From Bacteroidia bacterium (lineage in GTDB: Bacteria > Bacteroidota > Bacteroidia > Bacteroidales > Paludibacteraceae), in NCBI GenBank assembly GCA_009930305.1, contig RZYM01000001.1, positions 186,001 through 250,000 of the forward strand: DNA of 64,000 nucleotides, read 5' to 3'. A program made the translations under genes and the position numbers. The number at the start of each line of letters is the position of its first letter. The stretch's first letter is position 1. The notes below the pieces were generated by a model. The model was not told where the DNA came from, searched no databases, and was given only the letters and a program-made list of their open reading frames with translations. Positions 24,155 through 32,664 of this stretch are shown piece after piece.

Positions 24155-25036
24155 ATGGATATATCGGTAATTATAGTTAATTACAATACAGGAGATTTGG
24201 TAATCCATGCAATACATTCTTTATACGAACAGACAAAGGATGTTTCTTTTGAGGTTATTGTGGTGGATAATGCTTCTGGTGATGATTCTTGTCAAATCAT
24301 ACAAAAAAAGTTCCCAGACGTTCATCTGATCCGGAATCAAGAAAACATGGGATTCGGACGAGCAAATAATATCGGTTCGGAAAAAGCAAAAGGAGAGTAT
24401 CTATTTCTTTTAAATAGCGATACTATTTTGATTAATGATGCTTTATCTGAATTATTTATGTTTATGGAAAGCCATCCGAAAGCCGGTATTTGTGGTGGTA
24501 ATTTATGGGACGAAAATCGAGGCCCTGCGTTATCGTATTCTATGCGCTTTCCATCCGTATGGCTGGAAATGAATGATTTATTTTTTACTCTTTTGACAAA
24601 AATAATGTATGGAGAGAATGCATGGTTTAATCACACAAATCATGATAGAATAGTCGCTTATGTATCAGGTGCCGATTTAATGATTCGCAGAGATTTGTTT
24701 GTGTCAATGAACGGATTTGACGTGGACTTTTTTATGTATTACGAAGAGACGGAATTAACGTGGCGTATACATCAAAGAGGCTTTGATGTATATAATGTTC
24801 CGTCTGCCAATATTATTCACTTGGAAGGAAAGTCTTTTTCATCAGATATAAAAAAGACTAGAATGAAAATGCGCAGCCGTAGCTTGTTTTATGAAAAGAC
24901 ATCGAATAAAAACACAAAACAAAGAGCGGATAAAGTATTATATATATCTGCAAAGATTCATTATGTCGTAGCAAAAATGATAAGAAATAAAGAGAAACAA
25001 ACGTATTGGAGTACTATATTGGAGTGTATCTATTAA
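24155..25036 (+). CDS. Family 2 glycosyltransferase (rhamnosyltransferase-like)
   Basis: A 293-residue cytoplasmic GT-A enzyme. It starts MDISVIIVNYNTGDLVIHAI; VVDNASGDDS and LLNSDTI (the DXD-equivalent, near residue 90) are the nucleotide-sugar motifs. VSGADLMIRRDLFVSMNGFDVDFFMYYEETELTWRIH (residues ~170-205, in part) is the acceptor region common to the WcaA/rhamnosyltransferase type of GT2. It follows the polymerase by 4 bases and precedes wecB by 9. The sugar transferred cannot be told from sequence. Confidence 0.88.
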   Translation: MDISVIIVNYNTGDLVIHAIHSLYEQTKDVSFEVIVVDNASGDDSCQIIQKKFPDVHLIRNQENMGFGRANNIGSEKAKGEYLFLLNSDTILINDALSELFMFMESHPKAGICGGNLWDENRGPALSYSMRFPSVWLEMNDLFFTLLTKIMYGENAWFNHTNHDRIVAYVSGADLMIRRDLFVSMNGFDVDFFMYYEETELTWRIHQRGFDVYNVPSANIIHLEGKSFSSDIKKTRMKMRSRSLFYEKTSNKNTKQRADKVLYISAKIHYVVAKMIRNKEKQTYWSTILECIY

Positions 25037-25045
25037 ATTTGTAGC

Positions 25046-26161
25046 ATGAAGAAAATATTGTTAGTGTTTGGAACCCGCCCGGAGGCGATTAAAATGTGTG
25101 TGTTAGCAAAGGCGATTAAAAAAAATCTTAATCTAGATGTTAGGGTTTGCGTGACCGCACAGCATCGTGAAATGTTGGATCAGGTTCTGTCTTTTTTTGA
25201 TATACATCCGGAATATGATTTAAATCTGATGCGTCCCAATCAAAACTTATATCAACTTACAGCCGATGTGATATGTGGATTAAAGCCCGTATTGGAGGAC
25301 TATAATCCTGATTGTGTGCTAGTTCACGGTGATACGACGACATCAACTGCAGCCGCTTTAGCCGCTTTTTATTATGGCACTAAGGTCGGGCATGTAGAGG
25401 CAGGGTTACGCACATACAACAAAAAAGAACCTTTTCCGGAAGAAATCAACAGACAGATTACATCACGAATTGCTGATTTCCATTTTTCTCCTACCAAACA
25501 GGCAGAACAAAATTTGCAGCAAGAAGCGATTGATCCGCATGCTATATTTGTAACAGGAAATACCGTGATTGATGCTCTTTTTTGGACAGAAGCGAAATTA
25601 AAAAACGAATATTCTGATGCTGAAATAGAGTATTTGAAAGAAACTGTAGATATGTCAAAAAAAACAATTTTGGTGACAGGACATCGTAGAGAAAATTTTG
25701 GTGACGGATTTCTGCATATTTGTGAAGCGTTACGAGCGATTGCATCTCGCTATCCGGAATCCAATATAGTATATCCTGTGCATCTTAACCCAAATGTCCA
25801 ACGACCAGTGTATCAGTTGCTGGATGGAATTTCAAATATCCGATTAATTAAACCGTTGGCATATCCTGCATTTGTGTGGTTGATGATGCATAGCCATATT
25901 ATTTTAACGGATAGCGGGGGCGTTCAAGAAGAAGCGCCGAGTTTGGGAAAGCCTGTATTGGTAATGCGAGATGTTACGGAACGACCGGAGGCTGTAGCAG
26001 CTGGAACAGTTAAGATGGTGGGTACACACGTAAACTTGATTACAACCGCAGTGAGTGAATTGATGGATAATGAATCCGTGTATACGGCAATGAGTAAAGC
26101 AGGGAACCCTTATGGAGACGGATGTGCATGCGAACGCATTGTAAAAGTATTAATGTCATAA
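25046..26161 (+). CDS. wecB: UDP-N-acetylglucosamine 2-epimerase (non-hydrolysing)
   Basis: Interconverts UDP-GlcNAc and UDP-ManNAc. The 371-residue protein begins MKKILLVFGTRPEAIKM, and has VHGDTTTSTAAALAAFYYG, HVEAGLRTYNKKEPFPEEINR (in part), VTGHRRENFG and LTDSGGVQEEAPSLGKPVLVMRDVTERPE (in part), all hallmarks of the family. This predicts ManNAc in the polysaccharide. The dehydrogenase that would make ManNAcA (WecC) is not in the window. Base composition is higher in G+C than the housekeeping genes of the window. Confidence 0.95.
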   Translation: MKKILLVFGTRPEAIKMCVLAKAIKKNLNLDVRVCVTAQHREMLDQVLSFFDIHPEYDLNLMRPNQNLYQLTADVICGLKPVLEDYNPDCVLVHGDTTTSTAAALAAFYYGTKVGHVEAGLRTYNKKEPFPEEINRQITSRIADFHFSPTKQAEQNLQQEAIDPHAIFVTGNTVIDALFWTEAKLKNEYSDAEIEYLKETVDMSKKTILVTGHRRENFGDGFLHICEALRAIASRYPESNIVYPVHLNPNVQRPVYQLLDGISNIRLIKPLAYPAFVWLMMHSHIILTDSGGVQEEAPSLGKPVLVMRDVTERPEAVAAGTVKMVGTHVNLITTAVSELMDNESVYTAMSKAGNPYGDGCACERIVKVLMS

Positions 26162-26171
26162 AGAGCTAGAT

Positions 26172-27281
26172 ATGAATATTTTGTATATTATGCACGTTGA
26201 TTGGAATTGGGTAAAACAACGTCCGCATTTTTTGGCAGAAGCGATTGATAAAATTCAAGGATACACCGTGCAAGTTGTGTATAAGATGGCATATCAGCGT
26301 CATTTATTGGTCGAAAATACATTTACATTAAAACGAACCCCTATTCGATTGTACAAATTTCCATACGCATCTAAGTTTAGATTTATAATAAAAATTAATT
26401 CTCTACTGGATTGTTTTTCCATAAGACGATTGTTAAAGGGAAGTGATATCATTTATGTAACCCATCCGATTCTATATCCGGCTATAAAAAAAGCGAACAA
26501 GCAGAAAATCGTATATGATTGTATGGACGATGTGTTGTGTTTTCCACAAGTAAACAAAACAAAAGTTTTACTTGAAAAATATGAGAAGGATTTGATTCGA
26601 AAGAGTGCTTGCGTGATTTTTACTTCTTCCTATTTACAGCAAGTTGTACAGAAAAGATGCAACTTTGAATTTCCTTCAATAGTGGTACATAATGCTATAC
26701 AATTGCCTGAAAATCCGGATAATAAGGTGAACGATGATATAATACAGTTATTTAATCAATCGAATGGAAGAAAAATTATTTCGTATATTGGGACTATATC
26801 GGAATGGCTTGATTATGATTTGTTGAATAATGTAGCAGAGAAAACGAATGTTGTTTTTTATATGTTTGGCCCAATGGATGCGACATTTTTGCCAACGAAA
26901 CATGTCCGTTTTTTTGGACCGCAAAAACATTCGGATGTATTTGGAATTATGCAATGTTCTGATGCCTTGATTATGCCGTTTGTCGTGAATGACCTTATCC
27001 GGTCGGTTAATCCGGTAAAACTATATGAATATATTTATAGTGGAAAACCGATTATTTCTGTGTTATACGGAGAAACGATGCATTTTGAACCATTTGTTTA
27101 TTTGTATGAATCAACAGATAAAAACAGCTTGCTTGAGATTTTGAAGACACTAAACGACAATGGTTACAGTGCTAAAAAAGATAAAATTGAGGCTCGTCAA
27201 TTTGCCATGTCAAATACATGGAAACACAGGGCCGAGTCCATTACTGAGTTTATCGAATCGTTATCGGGAGAAAAAATATGA
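26172..27281 (+). CDS. Glycosyltransferase, TuaH/GT4-like
   Basis: A 369-residue GT-B type enzyme. The start MNILYIMHVDWNWVKQRPHFLAEAI resembles TuaH of Bacillus teichuronic acid synthesis and related transferases. The second Rossmann half has ISYIGTISEWLDYDLL, the sugar-nucleotide region FFGPQKHSDVFGIMQCSDALIMPF (in part), and the GT4-type SVNPVKLYEYIYSGKPII (residues ~277-294). The gene overlaps the next by 4 bases at 27278. Donor and acceptor unknown. Confidence 0.82.
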   Translation: MNILYIMHVDWNWVKQRPHFLAEAIDKIQGYTVQVVYKMAYQRHLLVENTFTLKRTPIRLYKFPYASKFRFIIKINSLLDCFSIRRLLKGSDIIYVTHPILYPAIKKANKQKIVYDCMDDVLCFPQVNKTKVLLEKYEKDLIRKSACVIFTSSYLQQVVQKRCNFEFPSIVVHNAIQLPENPDNKVNDDIIQLFNQSNGRKIISYIGTISEWLDYDLLNNVAEKTNVVFYMFGPMDATFLPTKHVRFFGPQKHSDVFGIMQCSDALIMPFVVNDLIRSVNPVKLYEYIYSGKPIISVLYGETMHFEPFVYLYESTDKNSLLEILKTLNDNGYSAKKDKIEARQFAMSNTWKHRAESITEFIESLSGEKI

Positions 27282-28027
27282 TATCCGTATGTATAGCCAC
27301 TCATAATGGGGAGAAATTCATAAGATCTCAAATAGAGTCCGTTTTGTTACAATTATCAACGGACGATGAAGTTATTGTATCGGATGATGGGAGTTCGGAT
27401 AATACGATTGATATTATTCAAAAGATTGGAGATAAGCGCATTAAAATTTATGAATATAAGCAGGATGCAACCTTGCTACAAATGACGAAATCAACTTTCC
27501 GTTTGTGTGCCGCAAATTTTCAAAAAGCCTTGTCTCGAGCACAAGGAGATTATATCTTTTTAGCGGATCAGGACGATTTGTGGTCAAAAGATCGTGTGCA
27601 GCAGGTGATGGAAGCTTTTCAACGTGAGGACTGTGATATGGTTCTTTGTAATTATAGAATAATAGATCAGAATGGTAATGATACTGATATACTTGGACAT
27701 ACAAAAAATCCTATACGAAAAAATTTGCTTCTGAATCTGTGCAACATTCCGTTTATGGGATGTTGTATCGCGATTAAAAAAGATGTCTTGAAGTATTGTT
27801 TGCCATTCCCATATGCATGTATTTCCCACGATAACTGGATTGGATGCCTTGTGGGGTATTTCGGAAAAATAGTTTACCTTCAAGATCCTTTACATTTGTA
27901 TAGAAGACATTTTGATAATGTTTCTCCGACTACGCAAAAAAGTGAAAATAATTATTGGTTTCGCATAAACTATAGAATTGTATTATTATGGCAAATGTTG
28001 AATCGAATCTTAAAAATGAAAGAATGA
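27278..28027 (+). CDS. Family 2 glycosyltransferase
   Basis: A 249-residue GT-A enzyme starting MISVCIATHNGEKFIRSQIESVL. VSDDGSSDNT (near residue 35) and FLADQDDLWSKDRV (near residue 95, with the DxD-like QDD) are the nucleotide-sugar motifs, as in rhamnosyl- and galactosyltransferases of O-antigen loci. FMGCCIAIKKDVL and HDNWIGCLVGYFGKI mark the acceptor region. The start and stop each overlap the neighbouring genes by 4 bases (ATGA type). Confidence 0.87.
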   Translation: MISVCIATHNGEKFIRSQIESVLLQLSTDDEVIVSDDGSSDNTIDIIQKIGDKRIKIYEYKQDATLLQMTKSTFRLCAANFQKALSRAQGDYIFLADQDDLWSKDRVQQVMEAFQREDCDMVLCNYRIIDQNGNDTDILGHTKNPIRKNLLLNLCNIPFMGCCIAIKKDVLKYCLPFPYACISHDNWIGCLVGYFGKIVYLQDPLHLYRRHFDNVSPTTQKSENNYWFRINYRIVLLWQMLNRILKMKE

Positions 28028-28788
28028 AAGATAATTTAGTATCCATTATTACGCCAATGTATAATGGGGCAAAGTATATTGGACAAACCATTGAGAGCGT
28101 ATTGTCTCAAACATATAAGGAATTGGAGTTGATTGTTATTGATGACGGATCAAAAGATGATGGTTCTCAAATAGTAGAAGGGTATATGAAGCAAGATGAT
28201 CGAATTTATCTCTTGTCTCAAAAAAATGCCGGATCTGCAGCTGCAAGGAATAACGGTATTCGAACTGCGAAAGGACGTTATATAGCATTGCTTGATGCGG
28301 ATGATTTATGGGATCCGATTTTTCTTGAGTCTCAGTTGCTGCTAATGAAGGAAAAATCAGCGCTTGTTGTATGTGCTTCCTATCGTAGGATAGATGAAAA
28401 TTCTCGGGAAATTATGAAACCGCAGGTGGTAAAGTCCCAATATTCGGTGAAAGAGATGCAACAGACAAATCGTGTAGGATGTTTAACCGGGTTGTATGAT
28501 ACTAAACCATATGGAAAGATGTTTCTAAATGAGTCTATGAAAAGTATGCGGGATGATTATGCGTATTGGTTGGATATAGTTACCAAGGTCGGTAAATTAT
28601 ATGGAAACGAACAGATCATCGCAAGTTATCGTGTGTTTACCCAATCCGCGACTGGGAAAAAACGTAAATTGATTAAACCTCAATTCCTTTTTTATTATCG
28701 TTATCAAAGATTGGGTATTCTTAAAAGTATTTGGTATACAGTATATTGGGCTTTTAATGGCCTATTAAATTTTGGATTGAGGAAATGA
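28024..28788 (+). CDS. Family 2 glycosyltransferase
   Basis: A 254-residue GT-A enzyme. The frame is open from 27988, but the ATG at 28024 overlaps the preceding stop as ATGA and begins MKDNLVSIITPMYNG, where the GT2 fold normally starts, so I choose it. VIDDGSKDDGSQIV, NAGSAAARNNGI and ALLDADDLW (the DXD motif, near residue 90) are clear. The C-terminal ~100 residues (MRDDYAYWLDIVTKVG) are of the WcaA/EpsH kind. It overlaps glf by 4 bases. Confidence 0.87.
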   Translation: MKDNLVSIITPMYNGAKYIGQTIESVLSQTYKELELIVIDDGSKDDGSQIVEGYMKQDDRIYLLSQKNAGSAAARNNGIRTAKGRYIALLDADDLWDPIFLESQLLLMKEKSALVVCASYRRIDENSREIMKPQVVKSQYSVKEMQQTNRVGCLTGLYDTKPYGKMFLNESMKSMRDDYAYWLDIVTKVGKLYGNEQIIASYRVFTQSATGKKRKLIKPQFLFYYRYQRLGILKSIWYTVYWAFNGLLNFGLRK

Positions 28789-29888
28789 AAAGATACGATT
28801 TTATTATTGTAGGATCCGGTTTGTTCGGATCTGTTTTTGCGCATGAAATGGTTTCCAAAGGGTACTCGTGCCTGGTGTTGGAACGAAGAGATCATGTCGG
28901 TGGTAATGTTTATTGTAAGGAAATAGAAGATATTAAGGTTCATTGGTATGGTGCACATATCTTTCATACTTCTGATGAAGAGGTTTGGCGATATGTTAAT
29001 CAATTTGTGTCGTTTAATCGTTATACGAATGCCCCTATTGCGAAGTATAAGGATGAGATATATAATTTACCCTTCAATATGAATACATTCTATCAATTAT
29101 GGAATGTATGTACTCCCCAAGATGCAATAAATAAAATTAAAGAACAATCATCCAAATATCAAAACATTCAGCCGCACAATTTAGAGGAACAAGCTTTGCA
29201 ATTGGTTGGCGATGATATTTATTATAAATTAATTAAAGGATACACGGAAAAGCAGTGGGGATGCGAAGCAAGTGAATTGCCTGCCTTTATCATCAAAAGA
29301 TTACCAATCCGTTTAATGTTTGACAATAATTACTTTAATGATCTGTATCAAGGCATACCTATTGAAGGATATAATGTTTTGATTGAGAAACTATTGAAAG
29401 GTACAGATGTCTGTTTAAATACGGATTATAATAAAGACAGGGAACATTACAATGCTCTATGTGACAAAATTATTTACACGGGGATGTTAGATGAATTATA
29501 TGATTACCAATTTGGGGCGTTGAATTATCGAAGTTTGAGATTCGAACACGAAATTAGGAATACCCCTAATTATCAGGGAAATGCAGTTGTTAACTACACC
29601 GAGAAGGAAATCCCATATACGCGTATCATAGAGCATAAGCATTTTGAATTCGGAACGCAAGATAAAACCGTGATATCCAAAGAATATTCGCAACTTTGGA
29701 AGAAGGGTGATGAAGCTTATTATCCGGTAAATAACACTAAAAATGAAATGCTGTATAGGAAATACCTAAAATTAGTCGATAAAACAAAATATCTTATTGG
29801 TGGACGTTTGGCCGAATACAAATATTATGATATGGATAAAGTGATAAGAGCAGCTTTAAATACGGTTCAATTATATACAAAATTATGA
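28785..29888 (+). CDS. glf: UDP-galactopyranose mutase
   Basis: Flavoenzyme that converts UDP-galactopyranose to UDP-galactofuranose. The 367-residue protein has the FAD motif IIVGSGLFGSVFAHE (residues 7-21), ERRDHVGGNVYC, HWYGAHIFHTSDEEVW, the active-site region LIKGYTEKQWG, the lid arginine region YTRIIEHKHF, and the C-terminal GGRLAEYKYYDMD. All are Glf hallmarks, so the polysaccharide is predicted to contain galactofuranose. It overlaps its neighbours on both sides by 4 bases. Confidence 0.96.
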   Translation: MKRYDFIIVGSGLFGSVFAHEMVSKGYSCLVLERRDHVGGNVYCKEIEDIKVHWYGAHIFHTSDEEVWRYVNQFVSFNRYTNAPIAKYKDEIYNLPFNMNTFYQLWNVCTPQDAINKIKEQSSKYQNIQPHNLEEQALQLVGDDIYYKLIKGYTEKQWGCEASELPAFIIKRLPIRLMFDNNYFNDLYQGIPIEGYNVLIEKLLKGTDVCLNTDYNKDREHYNALCDKIIYTGMLDELYDYQFGALNYRSLRFEHEIRNTPNYQGNAVVNYTEKEIPYTRIIEHKHFEFGTQDKTVISKEYSQLWKKGDEAYYPVNNTKNEMLYRKYLKLVDKTKYLIGGRLAEYKYYDMDKVIRAALNTVQLYTKL

Positions 29889-30880
29889 AAGTAACATTGA
29901 TAGGAGGTTCTGGATTTGTAGGGACCCGTTTATTTAATTTATTGGAAGAATCAGGCGAGTATCATCTAAATAATGTTGATCTAGTACAGAGCCATTTCTT
30001 TCAACAATACACAACAATCGGCGATGTCCGTAAACAAGATCAAATGAATAAAGAGTTGGCTGATACAGATTTTGTTGTTCTTTTGGCAGCCCAACATCGT
30101 GACGATGTAAAACCACATTCTTTATATTACGATACCAATGTAGAAGGAATGAAGGTCACTTTGCAAGCGATGGAAAATAACGGAATAAAAAACCTGATAT
30201 TTTTTTCATCAGTAGCAGTGTATGGTTTAAATAGGGAGAATCCAAATGAGAATTCAATAAAAGATCCGTTTAACCATTATGGAAAGAGTAAGTGGCAGGC
30301 AGAACAAGTCTTACAAGAATGGTATAAAACACACAATGATTGGGTAATAAGTGTTTTGAGGCCTACTGTAATATTTGGCGAAAGGAATAGAGGAAATGTT
30401 TATAATTTGCTTAAACAAATTTCTTCGGGTAGATTTATTATGGTTGGGAATGGAATGAATAAAAAATCAATGGCATACGTTGGCAATGTTGTTGCATTTG
30501 TAAAACATTTGATAGACGATCGTAAGCAAGGATATGAAGAGTATAATTATATAGACAAGCCCGACTATAATATGAATGATTTAGTCTCGTTGGTTAGTTC
30601 TGTTTTAGGCAAGCACATTCCATCTATTCATGTTCCATATTGCATAGGTAAATTTATAGGATACTGCTTCGATTTATTAGCATTTATAACTCGAAAGAAA
30701 TTAACTGTTAGTTCCGTTCGAATAGAAAAATTTTGTGCAACTACCGAGTTTTGTGCTGATAAAGTAAAAAACACTGGCTTTAAACCGCCTTTTACTTTGA
30801 AAGAAGGATTGTCTAAAACTTTAATGTTTGAATTTGTTGGTAAGAATAACAAAGACGGACATGTTTTTGAGAGTGAGTAA
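29885..30880 (+). CDS. NAD-dependent epimerase/dehydratase (extended SDR)
   Basis: A 331-residue protein with the extended-SDR cofactor motif GGSGFVGTRLF (residues 7-17), a conserved Asp at the end of strand 2, LLAAQHRDDV, and the catalytic set FFSSVAVYG / HYGKSKWQAEQ, which supplies Ser, Tyr and Lys. RPTVIFGERNRGNVYNLL is the substrate-binding part. Related enzymes act on UDP-sugars, but the sequence does not show whether it epimerises, dehydrates or reduces. It is the last gene of the polysaccharide operon; base composition falls back to the local norm just after it. Confidence 0.85.
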   Translation: MKVTLIGGSGFVGTRLFNLLEESGEYHLNNVDLVQSHFFQQYTTIGDVRKQDQMNKELADTDFVVLLAAQHRDDVKPHSLYYDTNVEGMKVTLQAMENNGIKNLIFFSSVAVYGLNRENPNENSIKDPFNHYGKSKWQAEQVLQEWYKTHNDWVISVLRPTVIFGERNRGNVYNLLKQISSGRFIMVGNGMNKKSMAYVGNVVAFVKHLIDDRKQGYEEYNYIDKPDYNMNDLVSLVSSVLGKHIPSIHVPYCIGKFIGYCFDLLAFITRKKLTVSSVRIEKFCATTEFCADKVKNTGFKPPFTLKEGLSKTLMFEFVGKNNKDGHVFESE

Positions 30881-30906
30881 TATAAAATCTTATACAAAAA
30901 TAGATG

Positions 30907-30936
30907 TTTGCGATATTTGATTTATCAGTAAATTTG
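30907..30936 (+). promoter_or_regulatory. Promoter after the polysaccharide operon
   Basis: TTTG at 30907-30910 and TAAATTTG at 30929-30936 with 18-base spacing, 23 bases before the ATG at 30960. It restarts transcription for the housekeeping genes, so these do not depend on the polysaccharide operon. Confidence 0.65.
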
Positions 30937-30959
30937 CAGAACATATAAAACACTAATTT

Positions 30960-31409
30960 ATGCGAACCTTATATCTGTTTATTGCATTTATAGCATTTGG
31001 TATTGTAATTGTTATACTTAACAAATTTACAATAAAGCACAAGAAGAAAGATGTGAAAGCATCAAATAACCCCAATAATGATGCTCAAAGAGTGCAAAAA
31101 ACGCCAGAAAGGATTATACCGGAAGGATGTTGTGGGGCGCATGAAGTTTGCGAAAAAGAAAGTCTTATCACCACAAAAAAGGATGTAATATACTTTTCAG
31201 ATGAAGAATTAGATGCATACAAGGGCAGAACTCCAGATTCGTATACAGACGAAGAAATTGATGAATTTGAAGATGTTCTGCTTACTTTACGTGAGAGCGA
31301 AACAGCAGAATGGCTAAAAAGCTTGCAATTACGTGGAATAGAAATGCCCGAAACAATTAAAGATCAGGCTTTATTAATGGTAGCCGAAAGACGAAATAAG
31401 CATGAATGA
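30960..31409 (+). CDS. Conserved small membrane-anchored protein with CCGAHEVC motif
   Basis: A 149-residue protein. Residues 1-22 are one hydrophobic helix, then a basic, disordered linker to ~50, then the motif EGCCGAHEVCEKESL (residues ~55-69) with three closely spaced cysteines and one histidine, which could bind a metal. The rest is acidic and helical (YFSDEELDAYKGR, YTDEEIDEFEDVLLTL). I recognise this as a conserved Bacteroidales family of unknown function. It overlaps the following RNA methyltransferase gene by 8 bases. Confidence 0.75.
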   Translation: MRTLYLFIAFIAFGIVIVILNKFTIKHKKKDVKASNNPNNDAQRVQKTPERIIPEGCCGAHEVCEKESLITTKKDVIYFSDEELDAYKGRTPDSYTDEEIDEFEDVLLTLRESETAEWLKSLQLRGIEMPETIKDQALLMVAERRNKHE

Positions 31410-32562
31410 TAAAATCAACTTTGTAGCTAAAACATTCCAAGGATTGGAAGGCGTATTGGCAAAGGAACTTGAAAATATAGGGGCGCAGAATATTCGTAAA
31501 GAGCGACGTGCTGTTCTGTTTGAAGGCACTACCGAAACCATGTATAAGGCTAATTTACATTGTAGAACAGCTTTAAGAATACTAAAACCGATAGCAGTTT
31601 TTCAGGCAAAGGATGCAGAAGATATTTATAATAACGTAAAAAAAATTGCGTGGGAAAAAATTTTTGATGTTAAGCAGAGTTTTTTGATAGAAGCAACTGT
31701 TTATTCTGAAGTATTTACTCACTCGCGTTTTGTAACATATAAAACGAAAGATGCAATTGTAGATTATTTTCAGGAAAAAATAGGTAAGAGACCTTCTATC
31801 AGTGTTAGTAATCCAGATGTTTTTTTTAATCTTCATATTTCTCACAACACATGCACTTTGTCATTAGATAGTTCTGGAGATGCTTTGTACAAACGTGGTT
31901 ATAGAGTAGCACAAACCGAAGCACCAATAAATGAGGTACTTGCAGCCGGAATGATTTTGCTTTCAGGATGGGACGGACAATGCGATTTTCTAGACCCTAT
32001 GTGTGGTTCCGGAACGATTCCAATCGAAGCTGCAATGATAGCATTAAATATTCCTCCAGGAGTTTTCAGAAAGAGTTTTGCATTCGAAAAATGGTTGGAT
32101 TTTGATGAGGAACTATTCGATAAGATATATAATGATGATAGTGGAGAAAAAAAGTTTAATCATAAGATTTATGCCTCAGATATATCTTCAAAGGCTATAT
32201 CTGTAGCAGATGCGAACATTAAAAATGCCGGTTTTACCAAATACATCAGCACGCAAGTAATTGATTTTGCCGACATACCTCAACCTAAAGAGAGAACTTT
32301 TATCATCACAAATCCTCCTTATGGCGAACGAATCGGAGGTGATATAGATAACCTATATGGTATGATAGGAACTACTTTAAAGCATAAATATGCCGATACA
32401 GACGCATGGATTATATCTTCAAATAAAAAAGGTTTTGATAAAATAGGATTGAAACCTAACGATAAAATCATGCTGCAGAATGCCGAAATCGATTGTCAAT
32501 ATCGTCATTATCACTTATTTCCCGGGAAACTTAAAACTTATAAATCAGCAACTAACGGGTAA
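31402..32562 (+). CDS. THUMP-domain class I RNA methyltransferase (RlmL/YpsC-like)
   Basis: A 386-residue protein with an N-terminal THUMP RNA-binding domain (~residues 45-155) and a Rossmann methyltransferase domain: DPMCGSGTIPIEAAMIALN (SAM motif I, residues ~195-213), and ITNPPYGERIGG (motif IV, near 305) as in N2-guanine methylases. It corresponds to the RlmL half only, without the RlmK module found in E. coli, and is similar to YpsC-type proteins thought to make m2G in 23S rRNA. No defect seen. Confidence 0.9.
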   Translation: MNDKINFVAKTFQGLEGVLAKELENIGAQNIRKERRAVLFEGTTETMYKANLHCRTALRILKPIAVFQAKDAEDIYNNVKKIAWEKIFDVKQSFLIEATVYSEVFTHSRFVTYKTKDAIVDYFQEKIGKRPSISVSNPDVFFNLHISHNTCTLSLDSSGDALYKRGYRVAQTEAPINEVLAAGMILLSGWDGQCDFLDPMCGSGTIPIEAAMIALNIPPGVFRKSFAFEKWLDFDEELFDKIYNDDSGEKKFNHKIYASDISSKAISVADANIKNAGFTKYISTQVIDFADIPQPKERTFIITNPPYGERIGGDIDNLYGMIGTTLKHKYADTDAWIISSNKKGFDKIGLKPNDKIMLQNAEIDCQYRHYHLFPGKLKTYKSATNG

Positions 32563-32633
32563 TTTTAACATTTCGTCAAATGTTAAAACGAATTGTTAAA
32601 TGATTGTAAGGAAAAAAACAAGTCAAATGTTAA
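32563..32633. promoter_or_regulatory. Inverted and direct repeats upstream of rprX (candidate operator)
   Basis: TTTTAACATTT (32563-32573) pairs perfectly with AAATGTTAAAA (32578-32588) around CGTC. The 12-mer GTCAAATGTTAA occurs at 32575-32586 and again at 32622-32633, 47 bp apart. The hairpin has no T-run, so it is less like a terminator than a binding site; it could also terminate rlmL weakly. The downstream gene pair encodes RprX/RprY, so autoregulation is plausible. Confidence 0.55.
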
Positions 32634-32638
32634 TAACG

Positions 32639-32646
32639 TACATTTG
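32639..32646 (+). promoter_or_regulatory. rprX promoter -7 element
   Basis: TACATTTG fits TAnnTTTG, 18 bases before the rprX ATG and 5 bases after the second GTCAAATGTTAA repeat. No good -33 element, as expected of an activator-dependent promoter (inference). Confidence 0.5.
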
Positions 32647-32664
32647 TCGGGTTAAGTTTAAGAT

